Numbered from the stretch's first letter, positions 41,432-54,601 are shown. The stretch: 64,000 nt of DNA from Chlorokybus atmophyticus (GCA_009103225.1 RHPI01001116.1:589286-653285), one strand, 5' to 3'. Numbers and translations are program-made. The notes: a model not told the origin generated them from the letters alone.

Positions 41432-44400
41432 ATGACGAGGCCAGAGTTGGAAGACAGGCGCGGGCAGGACAACCTGCCCGAACGCAATGTCCGCCCGCGT
41501 GTTGGGAGCAGCCCACAGAAGGATGAGCCGGACATCACAGAGGCCCCAAAGATGCGCTACATCCTGGACTTACCAGAGTTTCCCACGAGACCTCAAGGTG
41601 ACCTGAAAGCTTCTGTTTGCATCTGATGTCATCAGCTTCTGCTGCGTATAGCGTTTAGATAATTTGTGCTGCAGGCACACAGGTTGACAGGAGGCCAGTA
41701 AGAGTGCTTGCCAACATGTTCGCTATCAAGTGCCAGGTACTGCAGCGCGCTTGCCAATGATGACATAGTCTTGCTCCTGTACAGTCCTGGTTATAGCTTG
41801 CATGTGAATGCAGCTGACGGAGGCGTACAAGTATGACGTCAAAGTAGTGTCTGGGCTCGGCCGCGAGCTCAGACCAAGAGACAAGAAGGCCAACGTCAAC
41901 GAGGTCTGCGTCAATAAAGCCTGAAGCGTGTGGTTGAGGAATATGGACTGAACTGTGCCTCCTGTATGTGCAGGGTCTGGGCCTCCTTCTTGCTGATAAA
42001 TTCAGGCATGCAGTAGCATTCGATGGAAGAGCAGTTGCGATCTCTCCAAAGCGTCTAACAAGCGAGGATGGGACCGCCGTTAACGAACTCGAGCTGGACA
42101 TACAAGTGCCAGGGCGTCATTTTCCTTTGAGGGTGAGTACAAGCGAAGCACATGTTAGTGTTCTATACTGACTGGCTTTTGGTTGCTTACACCATTGGCT
42201 GATGTCGGATGTGCTGAATACACAGGTGATCTTGAAGCTCGCTGAAACATTGGCATTCCCGTCTCCAAGTATGCAGTACGAAAGGACCAGCCTGGCGGCC
42301 ATCGACATGTTTGTGCGGCATAAGTTCGCCTCTAACAATTACATCAACCGAAATCGTACTGTCTTCAACAAAGACGTTGCAGGAGAAAGTCTTGGGGGAG
42401 GCGTGCGACTGCTGCTTGGGTGAGTACTGGCGGCTCACATTCTTAGCGCCAATGTGCCATAAACAAGTCGTAGGGAACTCAAACACTGGCCCTATGTTGC
42501 AGGCATCGACAGGCAGTGTTGCAGACAGACAATGGCCTTGCGCTGTCACTGGACTTCACGGCGCTGGCAGTCTACGACAGCATGCGCATTGCTGCAGAAA
42601 AGCCTGAGGAGAGTTATGTTCACACCAAGTCTGTCAAGCCCGGGACAAAGTCACTCAATGACACGACTATCAGAGTGTTGGAGAGGTAGAGATGTTGTTT
42701 GGACGCTTGGTAGGAGTTGCTAGTGCAGCTGGTAGGCCACACACACTGACCGCATTGGTTGCGGTGGCGCGCAGAGAGTTGAAGAACTTGGAAGTTGTGA
42801 CCATTCACCTGCCCAGGAGGCAAAGAAGGTATTCTTTCTGCACACACGCGCACGCGCGCGCACACACACATACAGCCGTAGATGTCCAACTGGATATGTT
42901 GTTCCGTCTCATGCACTGCCCTCTTGTTGTACTAGCTCAAGGCTGCAAGTCATTGTAGGGTCTAACAACTTGCTTGTACACACACGTGCACCTCAACAGT
43001 GCTGCATGCGCACATCCATAGTCTCTCGCGCGCATGCACACGTGCATGGTCACGTGCACGCACATCTACAGTCAGGCACGCGCACACGCAGTCATGTGCG
43101 CCCACAAATTATCGCACACAGTTGCAAACACACGCACACGCACATACCGCCACATGCAGGCACACAAACCAGATGAGGGTTGGTTGCAAGCAGCAGAGAG
43201 GCAGTAAAGACTTACTTGTCGTTCTTGTACATGTTTGTCACGCATGTTGTGTGCAACTAAGTGTTCAACCCTGCAGGTTCACCGTCAAGAAGATAACAAG
43301 GGAGCCAGCAACCGAGTTAAAAGGCTGGCTTGAAGGAGCACTCGAAGTCAGCGTTGCGCAGTATTTTGATAGGCAATATGGCGCACTGACATACCCAGAG
43401 TTTCCTTGCTTGGAAGTGACCGAGAAGTGAGTATGTCTGCCCATCATTTGTCAGAAAATCACGTGGATATATACTTAAGAGCAACCAATGCAGGGTCTTT
43501 CCTAGGCGCAGTCCCAAGCCTACCGGCAAAGAGAACGCAGACCAGGCAGGCAGCAGCAAGCAACCTGAGGACTCGCCACATGACAAGTCAGACGACAAGC
43601 CGAGAACCAAACCAGAGGTACATCTGCCTGTCCCAATGTGGTTATGCTGCAGCTTGCGTGGTGACAATAGATTGCTCACCTATTGCTGGATGCAGAAAAA
43701 AACTTTGTACTTCCCAATCGAGCTGCTGCGGATTGTGGAAGGACAACCCCTCAAGAAGGGGCACGTGTTGGCGGGGTTTCAAACTAAGAAGATGCTGGAG
43801 TTGACAAGTGTCAGACCGGAGGTGAGTGTTTGACATGTTTGAGAACAGTATAGTGTGTGCGCTGTCTGTTTCCCAAACACAAGGTGCACCTTGGGCGTGC
43901 ATGTGTAGCTTCTTCTCTACATGCTGCTGGGAAGAAGTCATAGGTGCATCTACTTATGAAAGGATAATGACCTGACTTAGCTAACAGATGTTGGGGTGAC
44001 TGCAGGAGCGTGTCCGTATAAATGAAAGAATGATCCCTGATGTTGTCGCAGACTTTAAAATCAACATTGACAGCGCCATGACACAGGTAAGACAGCCCAA
44101 GCTGCTGATGAGGCAGCCGTTGTAGTGTGCAAAAGCGTGCACGTCACACTCTTAGCAAGCATACTGTAGTGTGTTGTTCACGTCGTACCACAGACCAGAA
44201 CTGTGTGGCTGCAGGCGACCGGGTATGAACTTCCGCCAGTGAAGTTGGTGTATGGTTCAAGGAGTGGTAGGCCTAACCTAGTCGATGCGCATGGTGGAGA
44301 GTGGAGGACAGGTGCCAGCCTTTGGCTCTTGCTTGACAATGTCTTTTGACCAGCCTTTGTTAAATTTGCTGATGGTCTTGTTTGCAGGCAATGTTGGCTT

Positions 44401-46771
44401 CCAAAAGCCGGCTGCGCTCGCCCATTGGGCGGTCCTGTGCTACGATAGATCTCTTAAGGAACATGAAGTAAATAATTTCGTGAAGCAGTTGATCCAGTGT
44501 TGCCAATCAGCTAACATGGATGTTGCCGACCCCGCAAGCGTGGGTCCTGGAGGGTATGCGGATTGCATCTATTTGCAAACCTCGTTACCACCAGCCAGTC
44601 TCGTATGCAATATACTTGTATGTACATACATATGTACATCCCAATCTAAGGACAACAAGGTGTGCACTGCGTTGATTGTCTTTGGCTAATACTGATCCGA
44701 CTTACTCAGGAGTAATGTTCGTTCGGATCTGGAAAATTGCTTATCTGACATTGTTGCAAAGACATTCAAGGGAGAGCCCGTGCACCAGCCTTTGGTGGTG
44801 CTCATTCTGCCTGGTCAAAGAGATGACAACCAGTTCAGGTCAGCTTTGCTGCGCGCACAACACTACACTTGTTTGCGGCTGCCGCGAGTTGAGGCAAACA
44901 CATTCAGTTCGCATGTTGTCATTGACAAGCATGTCCTTGGCAGGCCAGAGTCCGTGAAGGCAGCAGATGCGGGTGTCGGGTTTGGTGCCGAGTCCCATGG
45001 GTTGCTCGTGATGCACGTGCTGTCCATCACTGCGCGCAAAACTCAAAGGGCGTCCATGCTCAACATCATTGGCAAGGTTGTGACCAAAAATGCACAGAAA
45101 TCGCCCTGACAGTGCATTCCAACTTAGCCACCTACTGGCGGATTGTGCGACCTTGCTTGTGTTATCTGCAGCTCAATGCGAAGCTGGAAGGCACCAATTG
45201 CGCACCGCAACGATATATATGGGCGCCCGTACCCGGAGTAGATCCGGAACCTTTGATGCCTGCACCTACGCTGGTCATGGGTGCTGCAGTTGGCGGCTCA
45301 GAGGCGAGGGTGCAAACACGCGTGAACGTTCCTACCATTGCTGCTCTTGTCGCTGGCATTGATCCTTACGGTATGTTTATGTTACCAATGTTTGAACCAA
45401 CCAAAGCCTTACGTATCGGTTCTGCAACGTTGATGTGCTTTGCTGCGGGGCCTTCTATTGCATATTGAAGGTGACGCCGTACTTGTATGTGACAGGTTTC
45501 CGGTATGCTGCCACTCGGCGGCTGAACACACCCAAGGACAGAGCAGAAGGTGAGGCCCAGCTGCCCTACAGGATTATCCAGTGCCTGGATGAAATGGTGG
45601 AGAAGGCGCTAGAGCAATTCTGCGAGGCTTCTGTGGCTCAGCTCAATGACCCAAGAGGACTGGTTCCTCGTCATCTCATCCTCTACAGGTGGATTGCTTT
45701 GACAGAGGACTGCATGCATGGCGCGTACAGCTGCTCATCTTACCATCCCTGCAAGCTGGTCTTGTGCTGATAATGCTGCATGCAGGGATGGCGTTTCTGA
45801 AGGAGAGTTCAATTACATTGTCAATTACGAGTGGCCGCTCATCCTCAAGGCCTGTGCAAAGTTCACTGTTGCGATCCAGAAGAGCTTGGACGGTCCACAG
45901 GATGCCTTTGGAGGTGTGTTGCTGCCAGTGCACATCAGTGTCCCTTGCTGTTGTGAAAGCTCTGCGCACTAACACATCCATGTTACAGACATCAGCCACT
46001 GCTTTGACAAGAAGGGCAACTATCGGCCCAAGATCACTCTTGTCGTGCTTCAGGTAATGCCATAGAGCAGCCACTGCCTTGGAAACTGGAATGTCTCTTT
46101 TTGTAAAAGTGTGCCATGTGCCATGTATATGTACTGCATGCATGCATGCGCAAACACAAGTGATGCTGGTGGGCCACCAGTTTTGACTTTTGCACTTGTG
46201 CAACAGAAAGGACACAACACGAGGTTGTTCAATGAGAACAACCAGAACGTTAGTCCAGGAATTGTGGTGGACGCCGGTATTGTGCACTTTGGGCGATGGG
46301 AGTTCTTTTTGAACAGTCATAAGTTTTTGAAGGGCACAAACCGTACATCTCTGTACGTCGTGCTCAAGGACGAGAACAACCTCAGCGGCGGCCAGCTCCA
46401 GGAGATAACCAACGTGCTGTGCCAAACGTACGCCAAGTGTCCACGAAGCATCTCCAAATGTGTGGTAAGAAACGTGAAGAGTGTGTTCAAAACTGCATTG
46501 AACACTCCATGCCGCGTGTGCGTGTGCGTGTAGGTGTAGGTGTAAGTGTTCGTGTTCTTGCTGACTGATAACTGACGTGTTGTTACAGCCGGTGTACTAC
46601 GCCAGTCAAGTGGCAAAGCGCGCGCGGTACTTTCTGTCAGATGCCAGCTTCTCCGATGCGGCTTCTACGCACTCGTCTGAACACGGGCAGGGTCGGCAAC
46701 AGCTCCCAGTCCCTCACCTGGAAATTCCGGATCTCCATCCAGAGCTGGCCAACAGGATGTACTTCGTCTAA
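41432..46771 (+). CDS. AGO: Argonaute protein with an altered slicer tetrad
   Basis: Twenty exons join in phase to 1014 residues: 41432-41597, 41675-41736, 41814-41903, 41974-42132, 42226-42419, 42503-42685, 42775-42828, 43277-43426, 43494-43617, 43696-43821, 44006-44086, 44215-44311, 44388-44553, 44710-45076, 45172-45370, 45496-45688, 45786-45913, 45989-46053, 46207-46464 and 46589-46771. Order: N domain (RPVRVLANMFAIKC), linker, PAZ (SVAQYFDRQYG, YPEFPCLEV, LYFPIELLRIVEGQ), MID (LVVLILPGQ), PIWI (APTLVMGAAV, VNVPTIAALVAGID, LILYRDGVSEGEF, FFLNSHKFLKGT, PVYYASQVAKRARYF). Of the DEDH slicer tetrad, the first Asp is Ala (about 712, GAAV for GADV) and the Glu finger is Arg (about 765, YRIIQ for QEIIQ); Asp 805 and His 906 remain. 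It should bind small RNA but probably cannot cut its target. An acceptor just before the ATG implies a leader intron. Confidence 0.95.
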
Positions 46772-49000
46772 ATCGCCCAGAGGTAAATAGATGAGTACGC
46801 ATGTTGCCACAAGTACTCGACTGGCGTGTTCCATGCCGGCATGTCGGCAACATTGTCGAAACTTCTTGTGCACTACTTACAACTGACATGGTTGTGCTGC
46901 ATGCTTGTGTGCGTGTCAGGTATCCGGTAGTGCAAGCCTTCTCCGACACCAACATCACGGGTCTAAGGTCGTCTGCAGACCACAGTGGCTTTTGTGCTTA
47001 TTTCCGATGTTGCATGTAGCACCACACCTGGGAAACACAACCAGGCTCAGACATTAAGGCGCGCAGACTAGAGTTTATCCACAGTTTGTCCACAAGCAAC
47101 TCGAGTTCACAAGGCGGCAGGCAAGTTTAGGGAAGGTTCGCTGCAGCTGCACCACACCAACTTGCCACAGCAGCCAGCTGTATGCAGATGATGTGGCGTA
47201 GCACTTGATGTAAAGACCTAGTGTGAGCTTAGTGACCTGTGTGCTAGGTCGTACCGAGCGGCAACTTTTGTGTATATGCTGTACATATCGTGCTACCTTT
47301 TCAAACACTGGCTTACCCTGGGCAGCACTGGTTCATGTGTAAGTTCATGTGTGGGTTCAAGCGCAAGGTGCAAACAGTCAGCAAGACTATGCAGACAACC
47401 AAGTACTACAGTAAGTACTTTTAGCAAGCAGCCACCCCGCTGACTGCGACAATGGCAGTGGCGCGCACTCTGGCATGAAGGTGTGGCTCCAATGTGATAA
47501 TCTGTAGTGTCTGTATGCATGGTGTAATTGGTGTGTGCCATGCCACTGCTTGCTATGCATGCCACGATGCATGTGCCATTCTGTTGCGCATTGTTTGTGC
47601 ATGTGCATGGTGAATTCCGGGATCCGCGGTAACGCAGGACATGGGCCTATGCGGTGACGCGGTGTGCTGCCTGTGTACAAAAGATGGTATGCTGGATTGT
47701 CGCATGCAAGGTGTGCATTTCATGAGACAATAGCAGCACAACATGCAGCAGTTCACCACCGGGCACATACCAAGCTTACACTCTACACCAGCAGTTCACC
47801 ACCGGGCTGCCTACTCTACCCTAGCTGACCTGTTTGCTAGCTGTGTACGCGGGCTGCAATGAGAAGTAGGGCGTGCACAGTTGGGCACGGAGTACTGCAA
47901 CTGTGTGCAAGTAAGTTGTACATAGCAGTACGGCTTACATACAAGAATGCACCAGCAGCCTGTACTCCGATCAGTTGGAACAACAACGCAGTCGTAACTT
48001 GGCATGGGATGACCCAAATCTGCCAGTTCCCAGTTGTCCTACCGCATGTATAGATCAAACCAAGCATAACCGGTTACCGATGATTTGGGTTAGATTGTGT
48101 GAAACAGTACATGTCACGCAGCACACATGCATTGCGTGCAATTTCGGTATACAAATCAACTGGCGTGCTTTCTACATAAAGCAATGCAATAATGTGCCAT
48201 GAACATCACGTGTACAAAAGTCGAGTGTGTATCTATTGCAGTGCACTAAAGATGCTGGAGGCAATGTACAGAAGGAAAATGCTGCTATGGCGGCATGCAT
48301 GGTGTGCAACCAAGCAAGCAAGTGACATGCACTACATTCACATTCATAGCTGATGCCATACTCACCACCAGGCTAAAAATTTCTATACTACGCTACTTCC
48401 AATACCAACCCCGTTCATCATACAACAAGCATGCACGAGTTGATCACCTGCCACACAGGCGTATGTTCGGATTGGGTGAGTACTGTGTTATATGCTTGCT
48501 GTCCATTGTTCAACACAAGGATGCAGTGATTGTGGCATGCATGAGAGATTGTAATGCAGCGCAAGGGACGGTGCGCTACTGCAGGTGCTCTATGCACATA
48601 CCCCATGTGAATCCAGCCTGCGAACTGCATTCTCCCTCGAAAGCACCATGCTAAGTCTGTCGCACCTTGCACATGACGCGGGGGCAGTCATGTGATGGAG
48701 TAACTTAAACGAACGCGATGCTGTACTGTGCACAGCTGCTTCTCATCTCTCAAGCAGTTCAGAACAACTGCAGGGTGGACAAATGGTCTGGTCGCTGAAG
48801 TGCAGTGCTCAACTGACCGACAGCAAATGCAGGACAACGCAGCAATGAAGGGACTCGTGCTGTACAATGCACAGCTCTATAATCCCGCTTGCGCCGCAAC
48901 TTCAGCTGCAAAATCTTTGGTTTCTCTGTGAAGCAGGTCAGGAGTTATGTTAGAGCACCATGCGGGACACACAGCGCAAGTGCAAATCTTGCCTACGAAC
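46772..49000. other. Convergent gap between Argonaute and EF-Ts
   Basis: No exon supported in 2.2 kb. It includes the 3' ends of both genes and two nearby copies of the dispersed box in minus orientation, one variant at 47755-47765 and one at 47798-47808, both preceded by CAGTTC. This looks like a small tandem or nested insertion. Confidence 0.45.
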
Positions 49001-51550
49001 CTACCGCTCGATGCCTTCGCCGCACTGAACACGAATGAAACCGCTGATGTCCACAGTGCCGCCCAATTCGCTTTGTGCCGCCTTCAGCAAATCCTACAAC
49101 GGACCCATCCATTTTAGAATAACTACCATTGCATGCCATACCAGCAGCCGCCTCAAGGGCATGCCAGGCAGCGCTCACCTTAATCTTCTTGGTCTCATCA
49201 ACAATGTACTTCTGTTCTAACAGAACTACCTGCAAAGGATTTGGCAATGCTCAGCAAATTGTTGAAGGCAGGAGCTTGTGATGGCCATCTTACAAAACAT
49301 CACTGACCTCCTCGTAATACTTCCCGATACGACCAGCTACCATTTTCTCCACAATGTGTGGAGGCTTACCTGAAGATGATGCCTGAAGAATGCAACACAA
49401 TTAAACTATGCCACATGCACCATCTGCCACCTCAAAGCTTGCCAAGTAGCACAATCAAGTAAAATCTGCAAGCTAACACAATCGTATAATAATGAAATTT
49501 GCACCTGCGCGCGCAAAACCTCAAGCTCTGCTTCAAGAGCTTCATTTGTGACTGACTCCCGCGTCAAAAACCTGGCGAGGGAGGTGGTGCGAATAAAGTG
49601 ATATGCATTCGCACTTGAAAGTGGCTCACACTGCACGCAACCCTTACTGGGGCCTGGCAGCAACTGTATGCATGGCAATGCGCGCCCCAAGCTCCATAGC
49701 CCGCTCCGTGTCAGCGCCGTCGCCTAACTGAAGTGCTACCACACCCGCCATGCGACCAAGGCCTGGCAGCCAGTGCAAAATGTGAGTATGCACTGCTTTG
49801 TGTGTCCGTGCCCGAATGCGCATGTGTGCATGCATGTACACGCGTGTATGTCTCAAGGCAAGATGAACCGCCGTCAGCATACCTGGCTGCGGGCTTGTGT
49901 GCAGGTATGAAGCGACCACGCCATTGGGCTCGGTCAACCTGTCCGTTGAGTGTCAACATGCCACACCTGTGCCCAAACACAAACCATGCGGCCCAGCCAA
50001 CATCAGCCACCAACCTGAACACTCTCCGCAACCGAACGTTCTCGCCAACAGTCGCTGCAACACCCGCCACCGCGTCCCTCACGCCATGCTCTGCGAACTC
50101 GCCTTCTGGCATGCTGAGCTCCTGTGTGGCCCAACCAGGTTACTCACCCACACGATCTGCAGCGTACTGCTTGGTTGTGTGCATGTGTGCTTGTGCGCGC
50201 ACAAGCACACATGCACGCATGCTTGCACACGTGTGTATGTGTGCGCGCACACGCGTGCATGCATGTGTGCGTACCTGCGAGCATGTGCATGCAAAATTCA
50301 ATGAAGCACACACACAGGCGAACTTGGCCAACAAGCATTGCCTACCTCTACTGCGGCTAGTGGCAACTCGTGATCTGCTTGGCTTTGCGCTGGGCATTGC
50401 AAGGCTGCCTGTGCAACAGCTCCGACCTTCGGTGCATCAACAACCAAACCACTCCGTGAGTCCGCTTTCAGCGTGCATGCACTTAATGAGCAAGCGGGCA
50501 TCCTTTTACCCTTTTGCCACATCACTTACCAGCCGTTGGAAGCGGTCGTTCTTAGCCACAAAGTCCGTCTCGCTGTTGACCTGCATTCAAGGTGAGGTCA
50601 CACGTACATTGATTAGTCTGCAATGGCTTGTCATGCATAGACATGGCGTTGACAGTGAGAAGATGCCACAGAAACCCATGCTTGCAATAGATCACATGCG
50701 AACATCCATGCAAACCAGACATTGCCCAATACGTTGACATGCATGACATGCACAGAGGTATCAGTATACCTCCACGACAGCTGCCGAACGGTTGTCATGC
50801 GCCTTGGCTAGACCCAAAAGCCCCTCCGCAGCAGTCCGTTTCGCCTTCTTTGCAACAGCAGCCTGCCCCTTTTTCCTGAGCTCTGTGAGTGCTCGATCTG
50901 CAACAAGTAGAAACATGACTCGGACCAGCTTTTGCAAAATCAGCGCATACACAGCCTCCACGCACACAATGCTACGTATATAACATCACATGACTGACAA
51001 AGTACCATGCTGAAAATATAAGACATCTGCTGTGAGAAAAACTGTGAATGCAACATGCAGTATGTTGGAGCTGTTGTTGTTGCATGCATGCAATCAACTC
51101 GAGTTGGCCACCAGTACAATGCAACCATGCCATGATTGTTAACTACTACAAAGCAACAGACAACGTGCATTGGTCGCTGTGATGCCGCAGAGCCAAAGTC
51201 CTGTGCGCATGCATGGCATTGGACTTCCACAGGGCGTATGGTATCTGCTGCTAACAATTGCGGCACACATGCAAGCTACAAAGTACATCGGCGATACGCA
51301 ATCGCCAATCTAATGGATGCATGCGTAATGCAAGCAAATGAGGGTAATTCACCCTACCTATGTCGCCTCCAGTGGCCTCAAGCGCAGCTTTGACATCAAT
51401 CATAGCTGCGCCGGAGCGCTCCCTGAGCTCCCTGATGGCGGCGACATTCAGGCTCCCGCTCGCTCCAGCATAACTCCTTACCGCAGCAGCGAGGCGAGCG
51501 GCAGCCATGACGCCGCTCCCGCCGCCTACCCCGCGCCGCACGCCCTGCAT
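49001..51550 (-). CDS. TSFM: Elongation factor Ts, organellar
   Basis: Eleven exons (51550-51358, 50897-50770, 50580-50530, 50426-50346, 50121-50015, 49938-49883, 49762-49648, 49571-49505, 49382-49308, 49229-49179, 49093-49001) join in phase to 338 residues. After an Arg/Ala-rich leader that looks like a targeting peptide comes the UBA-like start IRELRERSGAAMIDVKAALE, then SAAVVEVNSETDFVAKNDRF, TVGENVRLRRVF, ARIAMHTVAARP, KPPHIVEKMVAGRIGKYYEE and a last exon ending GEGIER. EF-Ts recharges EF-Tu with GTP. The short leader and single set of domains fit the mitochondrial type rather than the plastid PSRP-7/EF-Ts fusion, but a plastid location is not excluded. A second in-frame ATG at 51508 would give 324 residues. 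The acceptor of exon 4 (CCGAAG) was set by phase. Confidence 0.9.
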
Positions 51551-51942
51551 GCCACCGCCGCCACCACTGTGCCATACACACCCAGCATTAGGGTTTGTTT
51601 CTTCAGACTGCAAGCAATGCCCGACCGCAGTGACACACGTATAATTAGCAGTGTGCGCTCCCATGGTGGCGCGCTGTGCGCTTGTTGTGTCACCACCTGC
51701 GGCAGGGCATTACGTTGGCTGTTGTATGTAGCAGCTGGGAGCTACAGTGCACTGCGACGGACTTACCGAAGCATGTTGGCGGCGGTGGTGGCGATGTCGT
51801 CCCGGATGACTGTGGTAGCGTGGAGTTGTGGACGCATGATGTCTGCACGCCGTGTGCTTGGGCGACGTCGAACCGCCGCCGGCACTGGGAGGCATGGAGC
51901 GTGAGAGTTACGGATTGCTGCTGGTGCGAGCAGTGCTAGCGG
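51551..51942. promoter_or_regulatory. Compact divergent promoter between EF-Ts and the membrane-protein gene
   Basis: The two start codons are only about 390 bp apart and point away from each other, so both promoters must share this interval or overlap. No TATA element is evident. Confidence 0.5.
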
Positions 51943-54601
51943 ATGAATCTGTGCCTGAGGCCGGCACTGGCGCTGCTGGTCTCGGTGTTGCTGCTGGCAA
52001 GCTGGACTCCATGCTTTAGGGTAAAGTTGGGATGGGACGGGCATAGACGCAGGCAGCATTGCACGATAGGTGCCTGCTGTGACTGAGTATGTTATGCCAG
52101 TGGCCGTTTGGCTGCTTTACACTAAGGAGCTGATGCTGTGAGACTGGATTGCTGATTTACAGGCAGTAGGATGCTTGTAGTCGCTGGTTGCAGCATTGCA
52201 ATCAAGCAAACGTTGATTCTCACGTTGCAGGCTGTCTCTGTCACTGTCAACATGCGTACCTCGAGGTGGGCGTTTTCACAGTCGTGGAATGTGCATGTGT
52301 CAGCTTGACTGTTATCTTTGATTGCAGTAATGGCAGGGATACCTGGAAAATGCACAAACAGATCGAACTTTGCTTATTATCGTTACTCACGCAACAAGTG
52401 TTCAATCAGCGTCACAGCTGTTACACTAAACATTGTGCAACCCCTCTTTGTGCGTCGCAGGCGCAGAGCACGCGACCTTCCGCCCTATTTGAACAAGTGC
52501 ATGCATGGGTGCGCAATGATCAGCCGTTCCTCAACTTCATTAGCAAGAGTGTCAGCAGAGTTCCGCAACAACAAACTTCAGCCTTCTTGCGTGTATGCCA
52601 CATTCCACTGCGTTCTTGTATTTCGCGTGCACTTTGGTGGTGGTGCTGATCCAGCATTCCACAGGCTGCAGGAAGGCTCGCCTTGGATGGTTTGCAAACA
52701 AATTCAACGTCATCCACAGGCGCGTTGTTAACCTATCGCACCCAACTGGAGCTGATACAGGCAAATGCCAATGCAGCTAGAGACAGGCCCTTGGCCCTGG
52801 TAAGTTTTGTGCGCTTGCATGCAAGCAAGTCTCAATTGCACAGTGCAAATGCCTGCCTGATGCGTGTCTTACTTGTGCGTCATTGTAATCCATGATAGTC
52901 TCATGGCTACCAGTGGACTCCTCTCAGGCTATCAATGCAACCCTTCAAGCCGCCAGTGCATTGACTGAGGCCAACAATGAAGGCAGCACTGCACGACCGC
53001 TAGCGACCTCACTTCTCTTCAACGCGCTTTACGATTTTGTGTATCGAGGGAACATTGTAGCAGCTGCTGCCAACGTATTAACACCTTCATCCTTGCTTGA
53101 GGTAAGTGACCCTTCTTCGCTTGTGTGTCTTCATAGCAGCTGCTTCCATTGTACATTTACACTTTCGTCCTTGCTTGAAGTAGTTCACCCTTTCGCATGT
53201 ATGTGCATTGGACGCACTTCTGGCATAACTTACTGTCTGTTTTCTCAGCGCGTGCAAGCAGCAGATGCATATTGCCATCATTCGCGCACAGCCCTCCCGA
53301 CAGATGCTTGTCTGGACAGCTACCTGAGTGTCATGTTTACTGCCCGCCAGTTTGCTTTGACGGTAAGTGCTTGCAAGCCAAAGATTGTTACATATTAGTG
53401 GAGTGAGTGATGGTCTGGCTGATAGGCACTCTGTGTCACATTCTGTAAACTTTGCCACAGGTTCTGAAGTACACTCGGGTCATATCCAATCAATATTGTG
53501 TTGTGCGCGCCCTAGATGAGGGGTTCCAACGCGCTTATGCAGGGCTTTTGCCAGAGATCAGCACCGTTGACACCATTAAGACGTATCTCACGCGCGCAGT
53601 CAACATGAAAGGTAGCAACGCATGCCTTACTTTGTCACATGACAGCACTGCATGCATCACAGCCGGCTTGACATGCAGATCTTGACGACCTGTCGACAAG
53701 TTGCTTCTATCAAGCTGGATACACCCGCGTGTGCACTTCCTGCTGGTACAGTGAACCGCCACTTGAAGACACGCATGCTGCCACCTCGCAGCCGCATCGT
53801 TCAAGGTATGACCGCGGGACTACCATGAGCCTTCAACAGTGTGTATGTCATGCCAACACCCATGCCATCAGCAACTGCGCCTCGTTGTTACATGTGATCC
53901 CCACACTGGCACTTCTCCACACCGAGTGAACACTACTGCTTTTGCCAGCCAGGCAGTCATACACATTGACATGATGCCATTCACACGTGCAGGGGCCAGC
54001 CTCTTCTGCGTTGGTATGCGCTACCACTAGTGCTTGGCTTCCTAGTGCTGTCTGCTGTGGTGATTGCCATCGTGCTACAGCTTCTGGCTCGCAAAGCTCA
54101 AAGGCAAGCCGCACAGCGCGCTCGCAACAACCCAACGTTGGAGGATGCAGCCGTGGTTGCTGAAGGCGTATCCGTGCTGAGTACAGAGATTGAATGGTGC
54201 ATCATGGTGATGCCGGATGGCGAAGAGGTTGTGGCGATTGTCGACACGTCACACGTGAAGAAGACAACAACAGATGTTGCAGGCAACAACGCCTTTGACT
54301 TGCGACTCGACAGGCTTTCCTTGTCATCATTGCATTCGGAAAGATCGCCTCATTCAGCTGAACAGCCTGTTTGCAGCGGCGGCTCAGTTGCGCCTGTAAG
54401 GTATGCGTTGCCACCACCAATGAACGCATACAGCAGCCAGTGTAAACGTTGCATGTGTGTTGGGATCTGCATGCTGTGGGTTGTGGCGTTAGGCACACAA
54501 TATGTTTGCCATTTGCCTGCAGGTTGTTTTTGAGCAATGATGCGCAGGGGAGGGACCGGCAGGGGAGTGAACCCATTGAGCTGGTGTTCGTCGTTCGATG
54601 A
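51943..54601 (+). CDS. Single-pass membrane protein with signal peptide, family unknown
   Basis: Nine exons (51943-52020, 52461-52592, 52665-52799, 52928-53101, 53249-53362, 53461-53611, 53679-53805, 53993-54400, 54523-54601) join in phase to 465 residues. The first exon is a signal peptide (basic start, then LALLVSVLLLASWTPC). About 270 luminal or extracellular residues follow, with several cysteines (CHHSRTALPTDAC, CFYQAG, CTSCWYSEPP) and one N-glycosylation site (NATL). A membrane helix, LPLVLGFLVLSAVVIAIVLQ, leads to a basic stop-transfer (LLARKAQRQAAQRARNN) and a cytosolic tail of about 150 residues. Type I topology is clear; no domain was recognised. An extra small exon in the 440-bp first intron is possible. 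Confidence 0.7.
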
